Below are positions 7,319-15,385 of a DNA stretch of 29,102 nucleotides, piece by piece (the stretch's first letter is position 1; each line of letters starts with the position of its first letter). The stretch covers positions 1-29,102 of IMG/VR virus record IMGVR_UViG_3300009436_000073, one strand, 5' to 3'. The notes below the pieces were generated by a model. It had not been told where the DNA came from and did not search any database. It saw only the letters and a list, made by a program, of their open reading frames with translations. The stretch comes from a virus. Both the position numbers and the translations under genes were made by a program.

Positions 7319-8662
7319 TTAAAGAGTTTTGTCAACTTTTTGTTGTCTTTGCTTCATAAAATGTACAAAAGAAAACAATGCGTTCTGCTCTGTTTCTTTA
7401 TTCACCAAAACGTTTTTGACCATGTAATCCGCGCTTGTGTTCGCCAGAAGGTGGATTACACGCACTGGTTTCTTTTGCCCCTGTCTGTGCAAACGCGCAT
7501 TAAATTGCTGATATAACTCTAAAGACCAAGAAAGTCCGAACCAGACTATTAGCGACCCACCATGTTGTAAATTGAGGCCATGCCCCGCGCTGGCAGGGTG
7601 CGCAAGCATCAACGGAACGTCACCTTGGTTCCATTTTTCTATCAAATTCGTGTTCTTTCCTAACACCTTTGCACTTTTTATAGCTTTGCAGATCCTATCT
7701 GCGTCAGCTTTGAAGTTGTACGCCACCAGAACAGGTTCGTTTGAGGCTTCTACAATCTCTTTTAGCGCCTCAATCTTTTCGTCATGTAAAACCGTGTACC
7801 CATCTTCGGTGTAAACGGAGCCAGAAGAAACTTGCAGTAGTTTGTTTACTTTTACCGCAGCGTTAGCCGCTAAAACCTCACCGTCATCAAGATCTATCAA
7901 GAAATCTTTTTCCATTTGCTCGTAAGCTTTTTTCGCTTTGGGCGGCAACTGCACAACTACGTTGCTGTCTATGCGGTCTGGTAATTCCAAGTAGTCTTTT
8001 GCAGCTAAGCGCAGAACTAAATCAGCAACTCGACGCTGCAAAGCCTCTTTCATGTCTGCGCGGACTTCATATTGGCTCCATTGCGGATTGCCGACCTGTT
8101 TGCAGAATGTGTCAATGAACTTTCCACGGGTGTCGCCTAATCTTTTGCCGCCATCAAGAAGGTAAATCTGAGGCCACAATTCCATCAAACTGTTTGGTGA
8201 CGGTGTCCCCGTCAACTGAACCATCCGTTTGATCTTGCCCGTCTTCACCACCTGACGCAGCGCCTTCCATCTCTGGCTGCTGTGACTTTTGAAGCTGCTG
8301 GACTCGTCGATTACTACGCTGTCGTAATGCCAATTGCGCCCTAAATTTTCTACGAGCCAAGGTAGGTTCTCTCTGTTGATGATGTGTATATGCGACGAAG
8401 AGTGCATAGCCTCTTCTCTTTTAATAGGACTCAACCCAGCTAGGACAGAAAACCGTATGGCTTTCAGGTGCGACCAGTTTTGAATCTCTTGAGGCCATGT
8501 GTGTTGCGCGACACGCAGAGGCGCAATAATAAGAACCTTTCTCACTTCTTTGGTCACAATTAAATCGACTAATGCAGTCAATGTGCTAACAGTCTTGCCC
8601 AGTCCCATATCCACCCAGAGGGCGCACTTTGGATTGTCTTTTATGAACTGAGCGGAGCGCAA
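7319..8662 (-). CDS. SF2 (SNF2-like) DNA helicase
   Basis: A phage SNF2-type helicase of about 447 residues. Motif I is DMGLGKT (residues 18-24), motif II VVIDES (about 116-121), motif III QLTGTPSPN (about 149-157), and motif VI QQFNARLHRQGQ near residue 400, with ATP-dependent translocase function expected. It belongs to the known module VRR-NUC plus SNF2 helicase in phage replication clusters. The start is uncertain: TTG 8662 is the first canonical start, but the frame is open to 8710, and the extra codons encode DHSDLHQYQ, the Q-motif region expected in this family. Three ATT codons (8701, 8698, 8695) follow AAGGA there. The upstream gene ends at 8689 within this extension. Confidence 0.9.
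   Translation of the reverse strand: MRSAQFIKDNPKCALWVDMGLGKTVSTLTALVDLIVTKEVRKVLIIAPLRVAQHTWPQEIQNWSHLKAIRFSVLAGLSPIKREEAMHSSSHIHIINRENLPWLVENLGRNWHYDSVVIDESSSFKSHSSQRWKALRQVVKTGKIKRMVQLTGTPSPNSLMELWPQIYLLDGGKRLGDTRGKFIDTFCKQVGNPQWSQYEVRADMKEALQRRVADLVLRLAAKDYLELPDRIDSNVVVQLPPKAKKAYEQMEKDFLIDLDDGEVLAANAAVKVNKLLQVSSGSVYTEDGYTVLHDEKIEALKEIVEASNEPVLVAYNFKADADRICKAIKSAKVLGKNTNLIEKWNQGDVPLMLAHPASAGHGLNLQHGGSLIVWFGLSWSLELYQQFNARLHRQGQKKPVRVIHLLANTSADYMVKNVLVNKETEQNALFSFVHFMKQRQQKVDKTL
7330..7345 (-). promoter_or_regulatory. TTGACA promoter box with CAAC/GTTG operator
   Basis: On the bottom strand CAACAAAAAGTTGACA combines a perfect CAAC-N5-GTTG dyad (7333-7345) with a perfect -35 hexamer TTGACA (7330-7335). 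TACATT lies 19 bases further on as a weak -10 box. It is placed to drive the repressor-like gene from within the last codons of the helicase gene, and a repressor bound there would cover the -35 box. The -10 spacing is not ideal. Confidence 0.5.
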
Positions 8663-8688
8663 TTGATATTGGTGAAGATCGCTGTGGT

Positions 8689-8949
8689 CTAAAATAATAA
8701 TTTTCCTTGGGCTACGTTATCCACGACATAAACGTGGAAGCCATGTTCTTTCAATCGTTTATGAATTGCGTGTTGGTATGGAGTGGGTCTTTTGCCTGGG
8801 GCTTTGAACTCGATCATCAAGCATTCGCCATCGCGGAAATAAATCATGTCTGGCACACCGCGCTGAGAGGGAGAAGTCCATTTGAACGCCAACCATCCTT
8901 CCCCTCTGGCGTAGCTGTTGACAGTCTGCTCGACGTTGGACTCTCTCAC
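8689..8949 (-). CDS. VRR-NUC domain nuclease
   Basis: An 86-residue stand-alone VRR-NUC protein of the PD-(D/E)XK fold. The active-site pattern is visible: an early Glu in ESNVEQ, SQRGVPDMI with the catalytic Asp, MIEFKAPGK with the E-x-K pair, and PYQHAIHKRLKEHGFHVYVVD. Such phage proteins cut branched or structured DNA during replication and recombination and commonly sit beside an SNF2 helicase. The start is GTG overlapping the polymerase stop by four bases (GTGA), so it is translationally coupled to the polymerase gene. Confidence 0.93.
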   Translation of the reverse strand: MRESNVEQTVNSYARGEGWLAFKWTSPSQRGVPDMIYFRDGECLMIEFKAPGKRPTPYQHAIHKRLKEHGFHVYVVDNVAQGKLLF

Positions 8950-10415
8950 TTCCGGTATCTCTCCGACTCATAGCCCTCAACGTCCACGGGTAAACCCCTA
9001 GCCCATGACGGCAGCTTGCACATTAAAGAGTTAAATTCGTCTAACGATCCAAAATCTTTGGGTACGTCCGCGACAATTTCGTCATGCACAGTGAGCACAA
9101 CGGGGTAGCCAGCGTTTTCAATATTTAGTACCGACTGCGCCAACAGATCTCTAGCAACCGCTTGAGTGATGCTCTGCACAAGCGAACCGCCGTAGCTGTC
9201 TATCTGACCCCATCGGTGCGTGTGATTGTTGATGCCTTCGTAGATTAGCTTTTCACCGTATGCGCCGTCAGTCAGTGAGGCTCTGGGGAATGAAAGTATT
9301 CGTTTCGATGGCAGCTTGAAGAGAAGGTCGCTTTCAACAAATTTAAACGATCCACAACGGGTATCCTGCTCAGTGCCGTAGCGCACCGCGTTCATCGCTG
9401 CGCGTTCGACTTCGTTCCACAACCTAACTATCGGCTTGTTGGCTGCACGCCAATCGTCTCTTATCTTGATGGCACTAGGTTCATCCACGTTAGTACCGTA
9501 GTTCTCTGACATTTTTTGGAAGGCGCGAACACCACCCTGATAGGAAAGTGCTAGGCTTGCTACTTTTCCTCGAAATCGTTGATCCTTGTCCACATCGTCG
9601 TAGTCGCAACCCTCCATTGCTGCCGCTGTAACTTTGTACAGATCAAGACCTTCTCGAAATGATCGCAACACCGTGTCATGCCCTGCAAGCCAAGCAATGA
9701 CCCGTGCTTCGATGGCGCTGTAGTCGCTAACTATAAGCCTGTTACCTTCACTGGCAATCAACATTCCCCGCAAACAACTGGACAGTGCCTCCATCGGTTC
9801 GCATGGAAAGAGTGACGGATCTCTGTGTTTGAATAGGTCGATGACTGCGTCAACGTCATCGACTGTTGGGCGCGGTAAGTTTTGAGGTTGGAAGTGACGG
9901 CCTGTCCACCGCCCTGTGGCAGCGCCACAATAAATCATGCTGCCATGCGCTCTGCCATCGCGGCCCAAACAAGACAACATAGCTTGATACTTCTTCGTGC
10001 TACTGCGCGACAGCGCCTGTCTGATTTGCAGAAACCGCTCAACCTTTGGAGGGCAAAAACCCTCTAACGCGCAAACAACAGCAGCTTTGTCGTAGCTTTC
10101 CATCGACACACCTTGGCGGTTAATCCAATCCAGAGCCTTTGCGCGGCTGCTGGTTGATGACATCTCGCCATCGGTAAGATCAAACACTTCGGCGTTTAGC
10201 TTTTGCTCTACGTCCGCGATGATCGCCAACGCATGTTCAATGTTCTCTTTATCTAAACGCACACCCCGCCAGTTAATCTTCTGGTCAAGCTCCCATATTT
10301 GGCGCTCAGTCCCGCGCAGATCGCGCAGACGTTTTCGTATTTCGCTCTCTGCAACAACGTCCTGTTCACAGTAGTCGTACATTTCCTTTAGCAGTTCTGG
10401 ATCTCTATTTCGCAC
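8946..10415 (-). CDS. Family A DNA polymerase, polymerase part
   Basis: 489 residues with all polymerase motifs of the DNA polymerase I family: motif A IVSDYSAIEARV (D231), motif B RFRGKVASLALSYQGG (R280, K284, Y292) and motif C LTVHDEIVAD (H444, D445, E446). Near the N-terminus, YCEQD (Y15, D19) is the Exo III motif of a 3'-5' proofreading domain whose Exo I and II motifs are encoded by the preceding, differently framed ORF. The start GTG has AAGGG 7 bases upstream, so separate translation is possible. A TAA lies four codons upstream in this frame. Either a +1 frameshift joins the two parts, or the gene is really split, or a base is wrong in the assembly. Confidence 0.93.
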   Translation of the reverse strand: MRNRDPELLKEMYDYCEQDVVAESEIRKRLRDLRGTERQIWELDQKINWRGVRLDKENIEHALAIIADVEQKLNAEVFDLTDGEMSSTSSRAKALDWINRQGVSMESYDKAAVVCALEGFCPPKVERFLQIRQALSRSSTKKYQAMLSCLGRDGRAHGSMIYCGAATGRWTGRHFQPQNLPRPTVDDVDAVIDLFKHRDPSLFPCEPMEALSSCLRGMLIASEGNRLIVSDYSAIEARVIAWLAGHDTVLRSFREGLDLYKVTAAAMEGCDYDDVDKDQRFRGKVASLALSYQGGVRAFQKMSENYGTNVDEPSAIKIRDDWRAANKPIVRLWNEVERAAMNAVRYGTEQDTRCGSFKFVESDLLFKLPSKRILSFPRASLTDGAYGEKLIYEGINNHTHRWGQIDSYGGSLVQSITQAVARDLLAQSVLNIENAGYPVVLTVHDEIVADVPKDFGSLDEFNSLMCKLPSWARGLPVDVEGYESERYRK

Positions 10416-10845
10416 GTTTGGCCCTTACTTTTTGTGGTTTACACAACCGCTGAATTAGCAGCTTTCCGCGCTTATCTTTAGCTTGGTCACCTTCCAGCCC
10501 CAAAAACGTGCCACAGTTACCCAGCGCACGGGGATAAGCCTGTACTGAGCTGAGGGCTGCGGTGTCATTCCACTGCCTAAAAGGGACGCGAGGCCAGTCT
10601 AAAACTAAATTCCAAATACACATCTCAAAGAAACTGTTCCACGCCCATATTTGTGCGCCTTTCTCAATGTAGTGAAAAAGCTGCACGGGGAGGGGATCTC
10701 CCCAAAGCCAAAGCTCTGGGGGTTCCTCGTTGACGCGCCAAGCCAAGCAGATCACTTCCGTGCTAGGGTGGTCTGCGTAGGCATATGCGCCAGCGGAGCG
10801 AATGTCACTTTCGCTGTAAGTCTCAAAGTCGATTGAGATGATCAC
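10405..10845 (-). CDS. DNA polymerase 3'-5' exonuclease part, separate frame
   Basis: 146 residues matching the N-terminal proofreading domain of phage family A polymerases. Exo I is SIDFETY (D6, E8) and Exo II is WNSFFEMCIW (N70, E74). The usual third motif is missing here and is found at the start of the next ORF. The end, LIQRLCKPQKVRAKRAK, stops at a TAG 11 bases into the polymerase ORF. Start GTG overlaps the DUF2815 stop (GTGA). As a lone product the domain would lack one metal-binding Asp, so it is unlikely to be an active exonuclease unless joined to, or complemented by, the polymerase part. Confidence 0.88.
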   Translation of the reverse strand: MIISIDFETYSESDIRSAGAYAYADHPSTEVICLAWRVNEEPPELWLWGDPLPVQLFHYIEKGAQIWAWNSFFEMCIWNLVLDWPRVPFRQWNDTAALSSVQAYPRALGNCGTFLGLEGDQAKDKRGKLLIQRLCKPQKVRAKRAK

Positions 10846-11402
10846 TCGAAAAACGAGTCCTCTGCTTCAGCAACGACATCAGCAGCGGCTTCGTCCCCTA
10901 TGTCATCTAAGAGGTTGGCTTTGCTACCACCACCACCGCCAAACCGATCACCTTCTTTGACAAACTGAATCAGGTCGAGATTCGCGTTTACGCGCTTGCC
11001 ATACTGGTTGTCTTGCACCCATAGGCCTATTACCGCGTTGACGTAGCAACCGGAGTAGGGCTTGTCATCTAGCTCCACTAACTCCATTTTGTCGCGATCA
11101 ATAATTTCCGGTTTTCTGACAGTGCTTGCGCTGACAAACATCTGGCCTTCGTAGCCTTCATAAGATTTTTCTTCGCCATCGCCCAGACACCGCTTGATGC
11201 CTTTTGGTGGTTTGCCGTTGAAAAAGTCTAACGCCATTTCTTGCATTTTCTTTTCTAACGCTTTTATTTGATCACCTTGCGTCTCTTTATCTAGCAAAAA
11301 GTTGCAAGAGTATTTTAGCGGCGACCCTGGGTTGAAAGCCTTTGGTTGCCAGATGTCCGCAAATGACAAACGTACATTTTTCAAAACTACAGTCTTATCC
11401 AT
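10842..11402 (-). CDS. DUF2815 single-stranded DNA-binding protein
   Basis: 186 residues. The pattern LKNVRLSFADIWQPKAFNP, then YSCNFLLDK, GYEGQMFVSAS, PYSGCYVNAVIGLW and GKRVNANLDLIQFVKEGDRF is typical of DUF2815, a family with an OB-like fold whose Enc34 member binds single-stranded DNA. A Gly-rich linker (GGGGGS) and an acidic tail ending EDSFFE follow, a layout like bacterial SSB, where the tail recruits replication partners. ATG follows AGGT. It is in the order DUF2800, DUF2815, polymerase, the standard phage replication module. Confidence 0.92.
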   Translation of the reverse strand: MDKTVVLKNVRLSFADIWQPKAFNPGSPLKYSCNFLLDKETQGDQIKALEKKMQEMALDFFNGKPPKGIKRCLGDGEEKSYEGYEGQMFVSASTVRKPEIIDRDKMELVELDDKPYSGCYVNAVIGLWVQDNQYGKRVNANLDLIQFVKEGDRFGGGGGSKANLLDDIGDEAAADVVAEAEDSFFE

Positions 11403-11417
11403 AATACCTATTACCTA

Positions 11418-12560
11418 TTAGTCTAATTTATCTAGCAGATCTGCCGGTTTACTGATTGCCTGTCTCTTGTCTGACACAGGAACCAGTGTCGGTTTCCCCG
11501 CTGGTTTGACGATGATCGAATTTACGTCATCGCATTTCGCTCCCAGCAAGCTAATGGCTTGGGTTGGCGAAATTGGTTTAGCCGAATAGACCGGCTCATT
11601 CGTTAGTCGCTGCATCACTCGTATAGCTTCTTGATCGTCGGACCAGCGTCTGTTTGTTCTCGATTCGACAAGCTTGTAACCAGCGATTTCTTGACCGTCC
11701 CGCGCTAGTTCCGATGCGTGGGCCGCAACTTTGTCGCACCAAGATTTTATTAATCCAAGCTCTGGCAGCAGCTTTGAGATTTCTTCAACAGATAATGTTT
11801 CAGGCTCTGGTGGTGTGATTGGCTCATCTATCGCGGCTTGAAGCAGTTCCATGTTGTGCTCAGATAAGGCTTTGCAAGTTGGCGCGGCTTTGCAGTAGCG
11901 GCATTGGCTCTCACCAACTTTGAATTCGGGGCTGTCGCCTAGTGCGGCTGTGGCAGCAGGTTGCAATACATTCTTAGCCCACTTCAGCAACTCTTTTACG
12001 CGCATTGTGTGGGTGTCTGTGTGATGTAGACGCGGTTGCACTATCGTCATATTGACAATGTCGATCTGAGCGTCGAAACCAAACGCGCTGATAACGCCAA
12101 GCGCGTAAACTTTTAACTGGTCGCAATCCGCGTAAACGATGTTTCGTCCAAATTTCAAATCGACTACCCACGCTTCGCCTTCTCGTATTGACACAAAGTC
12201 CGCCGTTCCGAACCCGTCAGGCACCCACATAGAAAAATCTAATCGCTGCTCTATGTAGCTTCTGCTCTGTGGCAGCGCACGGCAGAAATCGACGTAGCCC
12301 TGCACGCCGTCCGCCATCTCTTTGTTAACTGTGTAACCGTTAAAGGTTTCGCCTAAAAAATCGTGGGGTTGTGAGTTGGTAAGTAAGCAACGCTCCGCAA
12401 GTTCGTGAGCGGCTGTCCCTTCAGCGGCTGCGGGACCAGAACTGTCAGGCATCCCTCTGCTTGCTTGAACGCTTGCAGGGCAGGCTATCCAACGGTGCGC
12501 AGAGCTTGCGCTTAACTCAGCATGGGCGAGGCCGTCCAGTTCTAAATCAAATTGCTGCAT
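11418..12560 (-). CDS. DUF2800 protein, PD-(D/E)XK Cas4/RecB-like
   Basis: 380 residues. The core GTADFVSIREGEAWVVDLKF holds the D-x(n)-D-x-K of a PD-(D/E)XK nuclease (here ADF and VVDLKFG), with QLKVYALGV after it. Four candidate Fe-S ligands are present as in Cas4 and AddB-like nucleases: an N-terminal Cys in WIACPAS and CRYCKAAPTC near residue 220-230. Members accompany DUF2815 and a family A polymerase in temperate phages and probably act in recombination or DNA end processing. GGAG lies 6 bases before the ATG. It is the first gene of the leftward early unit, and an operator-like dyad lies 18 bases upstream. Confidence 0.92.
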   Translation of the reverse strand: MQQFDLELDGLAHAELSASSAHRWIACPASVQASRGMPDSSGPAAAEGTAAHELAERCLLTNSQPHDFLGETFNGYTVNKEMADGVQGYVDFCRALPQSRSYIEQRLDFSMWVPDGFGTADFVSIREGEAWVVDLKFGRNIVYADCDQLKVYALGVISAFGFDAQIDIVNMTIVQPRLHHTDTHTMRVKELLKWAKNVLQPAATAALGDSPEFKVGESQCRYCKAAPTCKALSEHNMELLQAAIDEPITPPEPETLSVEEISKLLPELGLIKSWCDKVAAHASELARDGQEIAGYKLVESRTNRRWSDDQEAIRVMQRLTNEPVYSAKPISPTQAISLLGAKCDDVNSIIVKPAGKPTLVPVSDKRQAISKPADLLDKLD

Positions 12561-12674
12561 TAACGCTCCAAAAATATCAACAAAATGTTGAAAGTGATAA
12601 TTTAGGTTGCAAAGCGTATTTGCCCTCGTTTATCTTGTCAACATGAAATCGCAACTAAAAGGAGATTTTGCGAA
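12561..12674. promoter_or_regulatory. Divergent early control region
   Basis: The region separates the leftward DUF2800 unit from the rightward Cro-like unit. It carries the dyad CAACAAAATGTTG (12578-12590). On the top strand TTGCAA (12607-12612) and TATCTT (12631-12636), 18 bases apart, form a possible promoter. On the bottom strand a perfect TTGACA (12636-12641) has TACGCT 17 bases further on. AAAGGAGA (12658-12665) serves the Cro-like gene. The overlap of dyads with both directions suggests a two-way switch controlled by the repressor or the Cro-like protein. The -10 boxes are weak. Confidence 0.6.
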
Positions 12675-12950
12675 ATGCGTTATCAAAGTGATCCGAATCG
12701 AAGAAAAGCCATCGAGCAACTTGACTTTGCCTGTCATCTTTTAGCCAACGATTCTTTTAACAGACTCGCTGGGCGACTCGACGTTACGAAACAAGCCATC
12801 AGCAAGTGGCGGACAAGTGGCGTGTTGCCAGCGTCTAGAGCCTGCCAAATCGAACTTCTCACTAAGGGTGAAGTGACATGGCAATCTTTGTGCCCCGATC
12901 TAGTCGCCTCAACCGAACAGTTAGCGACTGAGTGGAAGAAGGGTCTATGA
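12675..12950 (+). CDS. Cro/YdaS-like HTH regulator
   Basis: 91 residues with one helix-turn-helix: FNRLAGRLDVTKQAISKWRT followed by GVLPASRACQIELLTKGEV, the pattern of the Cro/YdaS-like family common at the start of phage early operons. It probably represses the divergent promoter from which it is expressed. ATG is 10 bases after GGAG. Its TGA overlaps the ATG of the next small gene by four bases (ATGA). Placement next to a divergent control region rather than next to the repressor-like gene, which is 5.4 kb away, is unusual. Confidence 0.85.
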   Translation: MRYQSDPNRRKAIEQLDFACHLLANDSFNRLAGRLDVTKQAISKWRTSGVLPASRACQIELLTKGEVTWQSLCPDLVASTEQLATEWKKGL

Positions 12951-13093
12951 AACATTACCTATATAAAACGTTGGGCTACACAGCCAAGGTTTTTGAAATC
13001 ATATTCCTGTTTCTGGCTGCTCTTTTTGAAATGGCTGGGGAGAGATGCCGCGAATGCGTTGAATATTGCGATCAAATGACCGGCAAGATTTAG
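12947..13093 (+). CDS. Small membrane peptide (48 aa)
   Basis: ATG overlaps the stop of the Cro-like gene (ATGA), implying coupled translation. The 48 residues hold one hydrophobic helix (about residues 14-28, VFEIIFLFLAALFEM) and then a Cys-rich tail CRECVEYC. It lies 15 bases before the primase-helicase ATG. No family is recognised. It may be a membrane-active early protein; support is only the overlap, open frame and plausible membrane segment. Confidence 0.5.
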   Translation: MKHYLYKTLGYTAKVFEIIFLFLAALFEMAGERCRECVEYCDQMTGKI

Positions 13094-13108
13094 TTTAAAG
13101 GGGGAGTT

Positions 13109-15373
13109 ATGTTGGAAGAAATAGGAACGCGGTTAATAGACCGTGGCTATAAAGTCATCCCTATCAAAAAGGGTAAGAAGTTTCCGTGCATAGACGAGTG
13201 GCAAAAAGCCAACGCCACGCATGAGGATCTAGCGCGTTGGTCGCAAGAGTTTCCAGAGAGCGGCATCGGCGTGCTGTGCAAAACCACAATTGCTGTTGAT
13301 GTCGATTGCCGAAACGTAAGTTTAGTGAAGTTGTGCGCAAAGTGGCTTGAAGAGAATGTGGGAATAGCCGCAGCACGCATCGGCAACCAGCCTAAAATGC
13401 TGTTCGCGTATCGCGGAAACCCGCGTAAGAAGATCAAATCCGCTGAGTTTGAATGTCAAGAAGGCAATAAGCACGCCGTCGAGGTGTTAGGTGACGGTCA
13501 GCAGTTTGTCGCCTTCGGAGTGCATCCAGATACACAGAAGCCGTACCGTTGGCTAAAATCATACGCCAGCTTAGATAGTGTGAATCACGATGAACTTCCA
13601 GAATTGACCGAAGACATGGCGCGGAGGTTCGTAGAGTTCTTTGAGCGCAAGGCACGCGAGGCCGGTTGGCAGGAAAGCCGTAAAGGTATGGACAGCAACC
13701 TCAGTGAGTACGACGAATTGCTTGCTCTGCGTCCTAAGTTTGAAGCAGAAGTCGAAGACGTAAGCGAAATGCTAAGCAAAGTCGATCCAGACATCGACCA
13801 CGATCACTGGTTCCGAATCGGGATGGCTCTGCACCACCACTTTGACGGCGATGACGAAGGACTACAGCTTTGGGCTGAATGGTCTGCTGATGGTGAAAAG
13901 TTCAAAGACGGAGAGTGCGAAAAGCGTTGGAACAGTTTCGACAGCAGCGGGAAGGTGCCTGTCACTCTGGCGTATGTGGCATCCCTCGCTAAGAAAGAAG
14001 AGGCCGAAGAGGTCATGCGGGAAAAGGTCGAGGGGGTTTTACCGCATATGCTGGAGAACTGGTCGCTGGTGCTGGTTGAGGGCCATGCACGGGTGGTGCG
14101 AGATGACATATTCCAAGATCGGACAGTCTTGTACGGCTTGGAGGACGTAAGAAAAGAGTTTCAAAACCAACGGGTTATGAGCTATGAGGGCAAAACGCCA
14201 CGGCTAGTCAACCTAGTCGATATGTGGTTAGAGCATGAGGAACGCAAGACATACGCAGCGGGTCTGGCGTTCAGCCCTGACGGCGAGTCAGTAAATCAAT
14301 ACAACCTCTGGCGCGGCTGGTCGGTTGATCCTGTACAGGGAGATGTGCAGCCTTGGCTCGACTTTATAACGTACGTTATTGCGGACGGGAATGTCGCAAA
14401 CGCGAACTGGATTATCGCATGGGCCGCGCAGATGGTTCAGCAGCCGCAGGTCAAAATCGGTATTGGTCTGGTGCTTAGAGGATTGAAGGGCACAGGCAAG
14501 ACCAAATTTGCGGAGTTGCTGGGCTGGCTTGTTAAGAGCCACTTTACCAGTGCCAGTAAGGCTGAACACATCACCGGCAACTTTAACAAGCACCTCCAAG
14601 AGACGTTGCTGCTGGTAGGCGAAGAGGCGTACTGGGCCGGTGCCAAGGCTGCGGAGTCGGCGCTAAAAGACTTGCTGACTGCCAGCCAGATTTTCGTAGA
14701 AAAGAAAGGCGTTGATGGCTACATGGCACCTAACTACACGCGGATCGTTTTCACCAGTAACGATGACTTCGTTGTGCCCGCCACGCTGGATGAGAGAAGG
14801 TTTGCAGTTTTTGATATCAGCGACTGCCGCAAAGAAGACAGCAAATATTTCGAGTCTTTAGATTCTTGGTTTCACAACGGCGGCGGCTCTGCTCTGCTCT
14901 ACTACCTCAAGCACTTTGACCTATCGTCAGTTAACGTGCGAAAGGCACCGCAGACTGCTGCTCTGGACGAACAGAAGTTGGAAAACCTGAGTGGGGTCGA
15001 TGCGTTTTTGTTAGCCAGTTTGCAGAACGCAGAATTCAGAGAGCATAAGATAGCAGGCGAATCGCTTCAGTTTGGTGAAGAGGTCAGCAAGACTCAGCTT
15101 TACGCCATCTACACTTCAAGCGTGAAGGGTAGGTATGAGGCCGTAACCCGTGAAAACAGTTTCTGGAAGGCGCTGCGCAAGACCGGCATATACACGGAGG
15201 AAGTTCACAAGCGTGCCGGTGGTGCGCGGTTCAGGGCGGTGCAGTTAGAAACTTTGAAGAAAGCGCGGAAAAGCTTTGAGGAGTATCTGGGCATAACCGT
15301 TGAGTGGACGGAAGACGATAGGTTAGACCCGTTAGACCCAAGCAACTGGGGCGACGATTTAGTGCCGTTTTAG
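13109..15373 (+). CDS. Primase-helicase (Prim-Pol plus D5/VapE-like helicase)
   Basis: A 754-residue multidomain replication initiator. Residues about 1-180 are a bifunctional primase-polymerase domain: D64 and D66 in AVDVDCRN, E125 in HAVEVLGDGQQ and H139 in FGVHPDT. Residues about 215-300 resemble a primase C-terminal domain (DHDHWFRIGMALHHHF, ending GKVPVTLAYVASLAKK). Residues about 430-600 form an SF3/DUF5906-type helicase with Walker A GLKGTGKT (458-465), Walker B-like LLLVGEEAYW and the Arg-rich sensor LDERRFAVFD. It would unwind and prime phage DNA, probably at the repeat-rich region near 17.7-18.15 kb. GGGGGAG precedes the ATG. Confidence 0.93.
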   Translation: MLEEIGTRLIDRGYKVIPIKKGKKFPCIDEWQKANATHEDLARWSQEFPESGIGVLCKTTIAVDVDCRNVSLVKLCAKWLEENVGIAAARIGNQPKMLFAYRGNPRKKIKSAEFECQEGNKHAVEVLGDGQQFVAFGVHPDTQKPYRWLKSYASLDSVNHDELPELTEDMARRFVEFFERKAREAGWQESRKGMDSNLSEYDELLALRPKFEAEVEDVSEMLSKVDPDIDHDHWFRIGMALHHHFDGDDEGLQLWAEWSADGEKFKDGECEKRWNSFDSSGKVPVTLAYVASLAKKEEAEEVMREKVEGVLPHMLENWSLVLVEGHARVVRDDIFQDRTVLYGLEDVRKEFQNQRVMSYEGKTPRLVNLVDMWLEHEERKTYAAGLAFSPDGESVNQYNLWRGWSVDPVQGDVQPWLDFITYVIADGNVANANWIIAWAAQMVQQPQVKIGIGLVLRGLKGTGKTKFAELLGWLVKSHFTSASKAEHITGNFNKHLQETLLLVGEEAYWAGAKAAESALKDLLTASQIFVEKKGVDGYMAPNYTRIVFTSNDDFVVPATLDERRFAVFDISDCRKEDSKYFESLDSWFHNGGGSALLYYLKHFDLSSVNVRKAPQTAALDEQKLENLSGVDAFLLASLQNAEFREHKIAGESLQFGEEVSKTQLYAIYTSSVKGRYEAVTRENSFWKALRKTGIYTEEVHKRAGGARFRAVQLETLKKARKSFEEYLGITVEWTEDDRLDPLDPSNWGDDLVPF

Positions 15374-15385
15374 TATAATTGAGCA

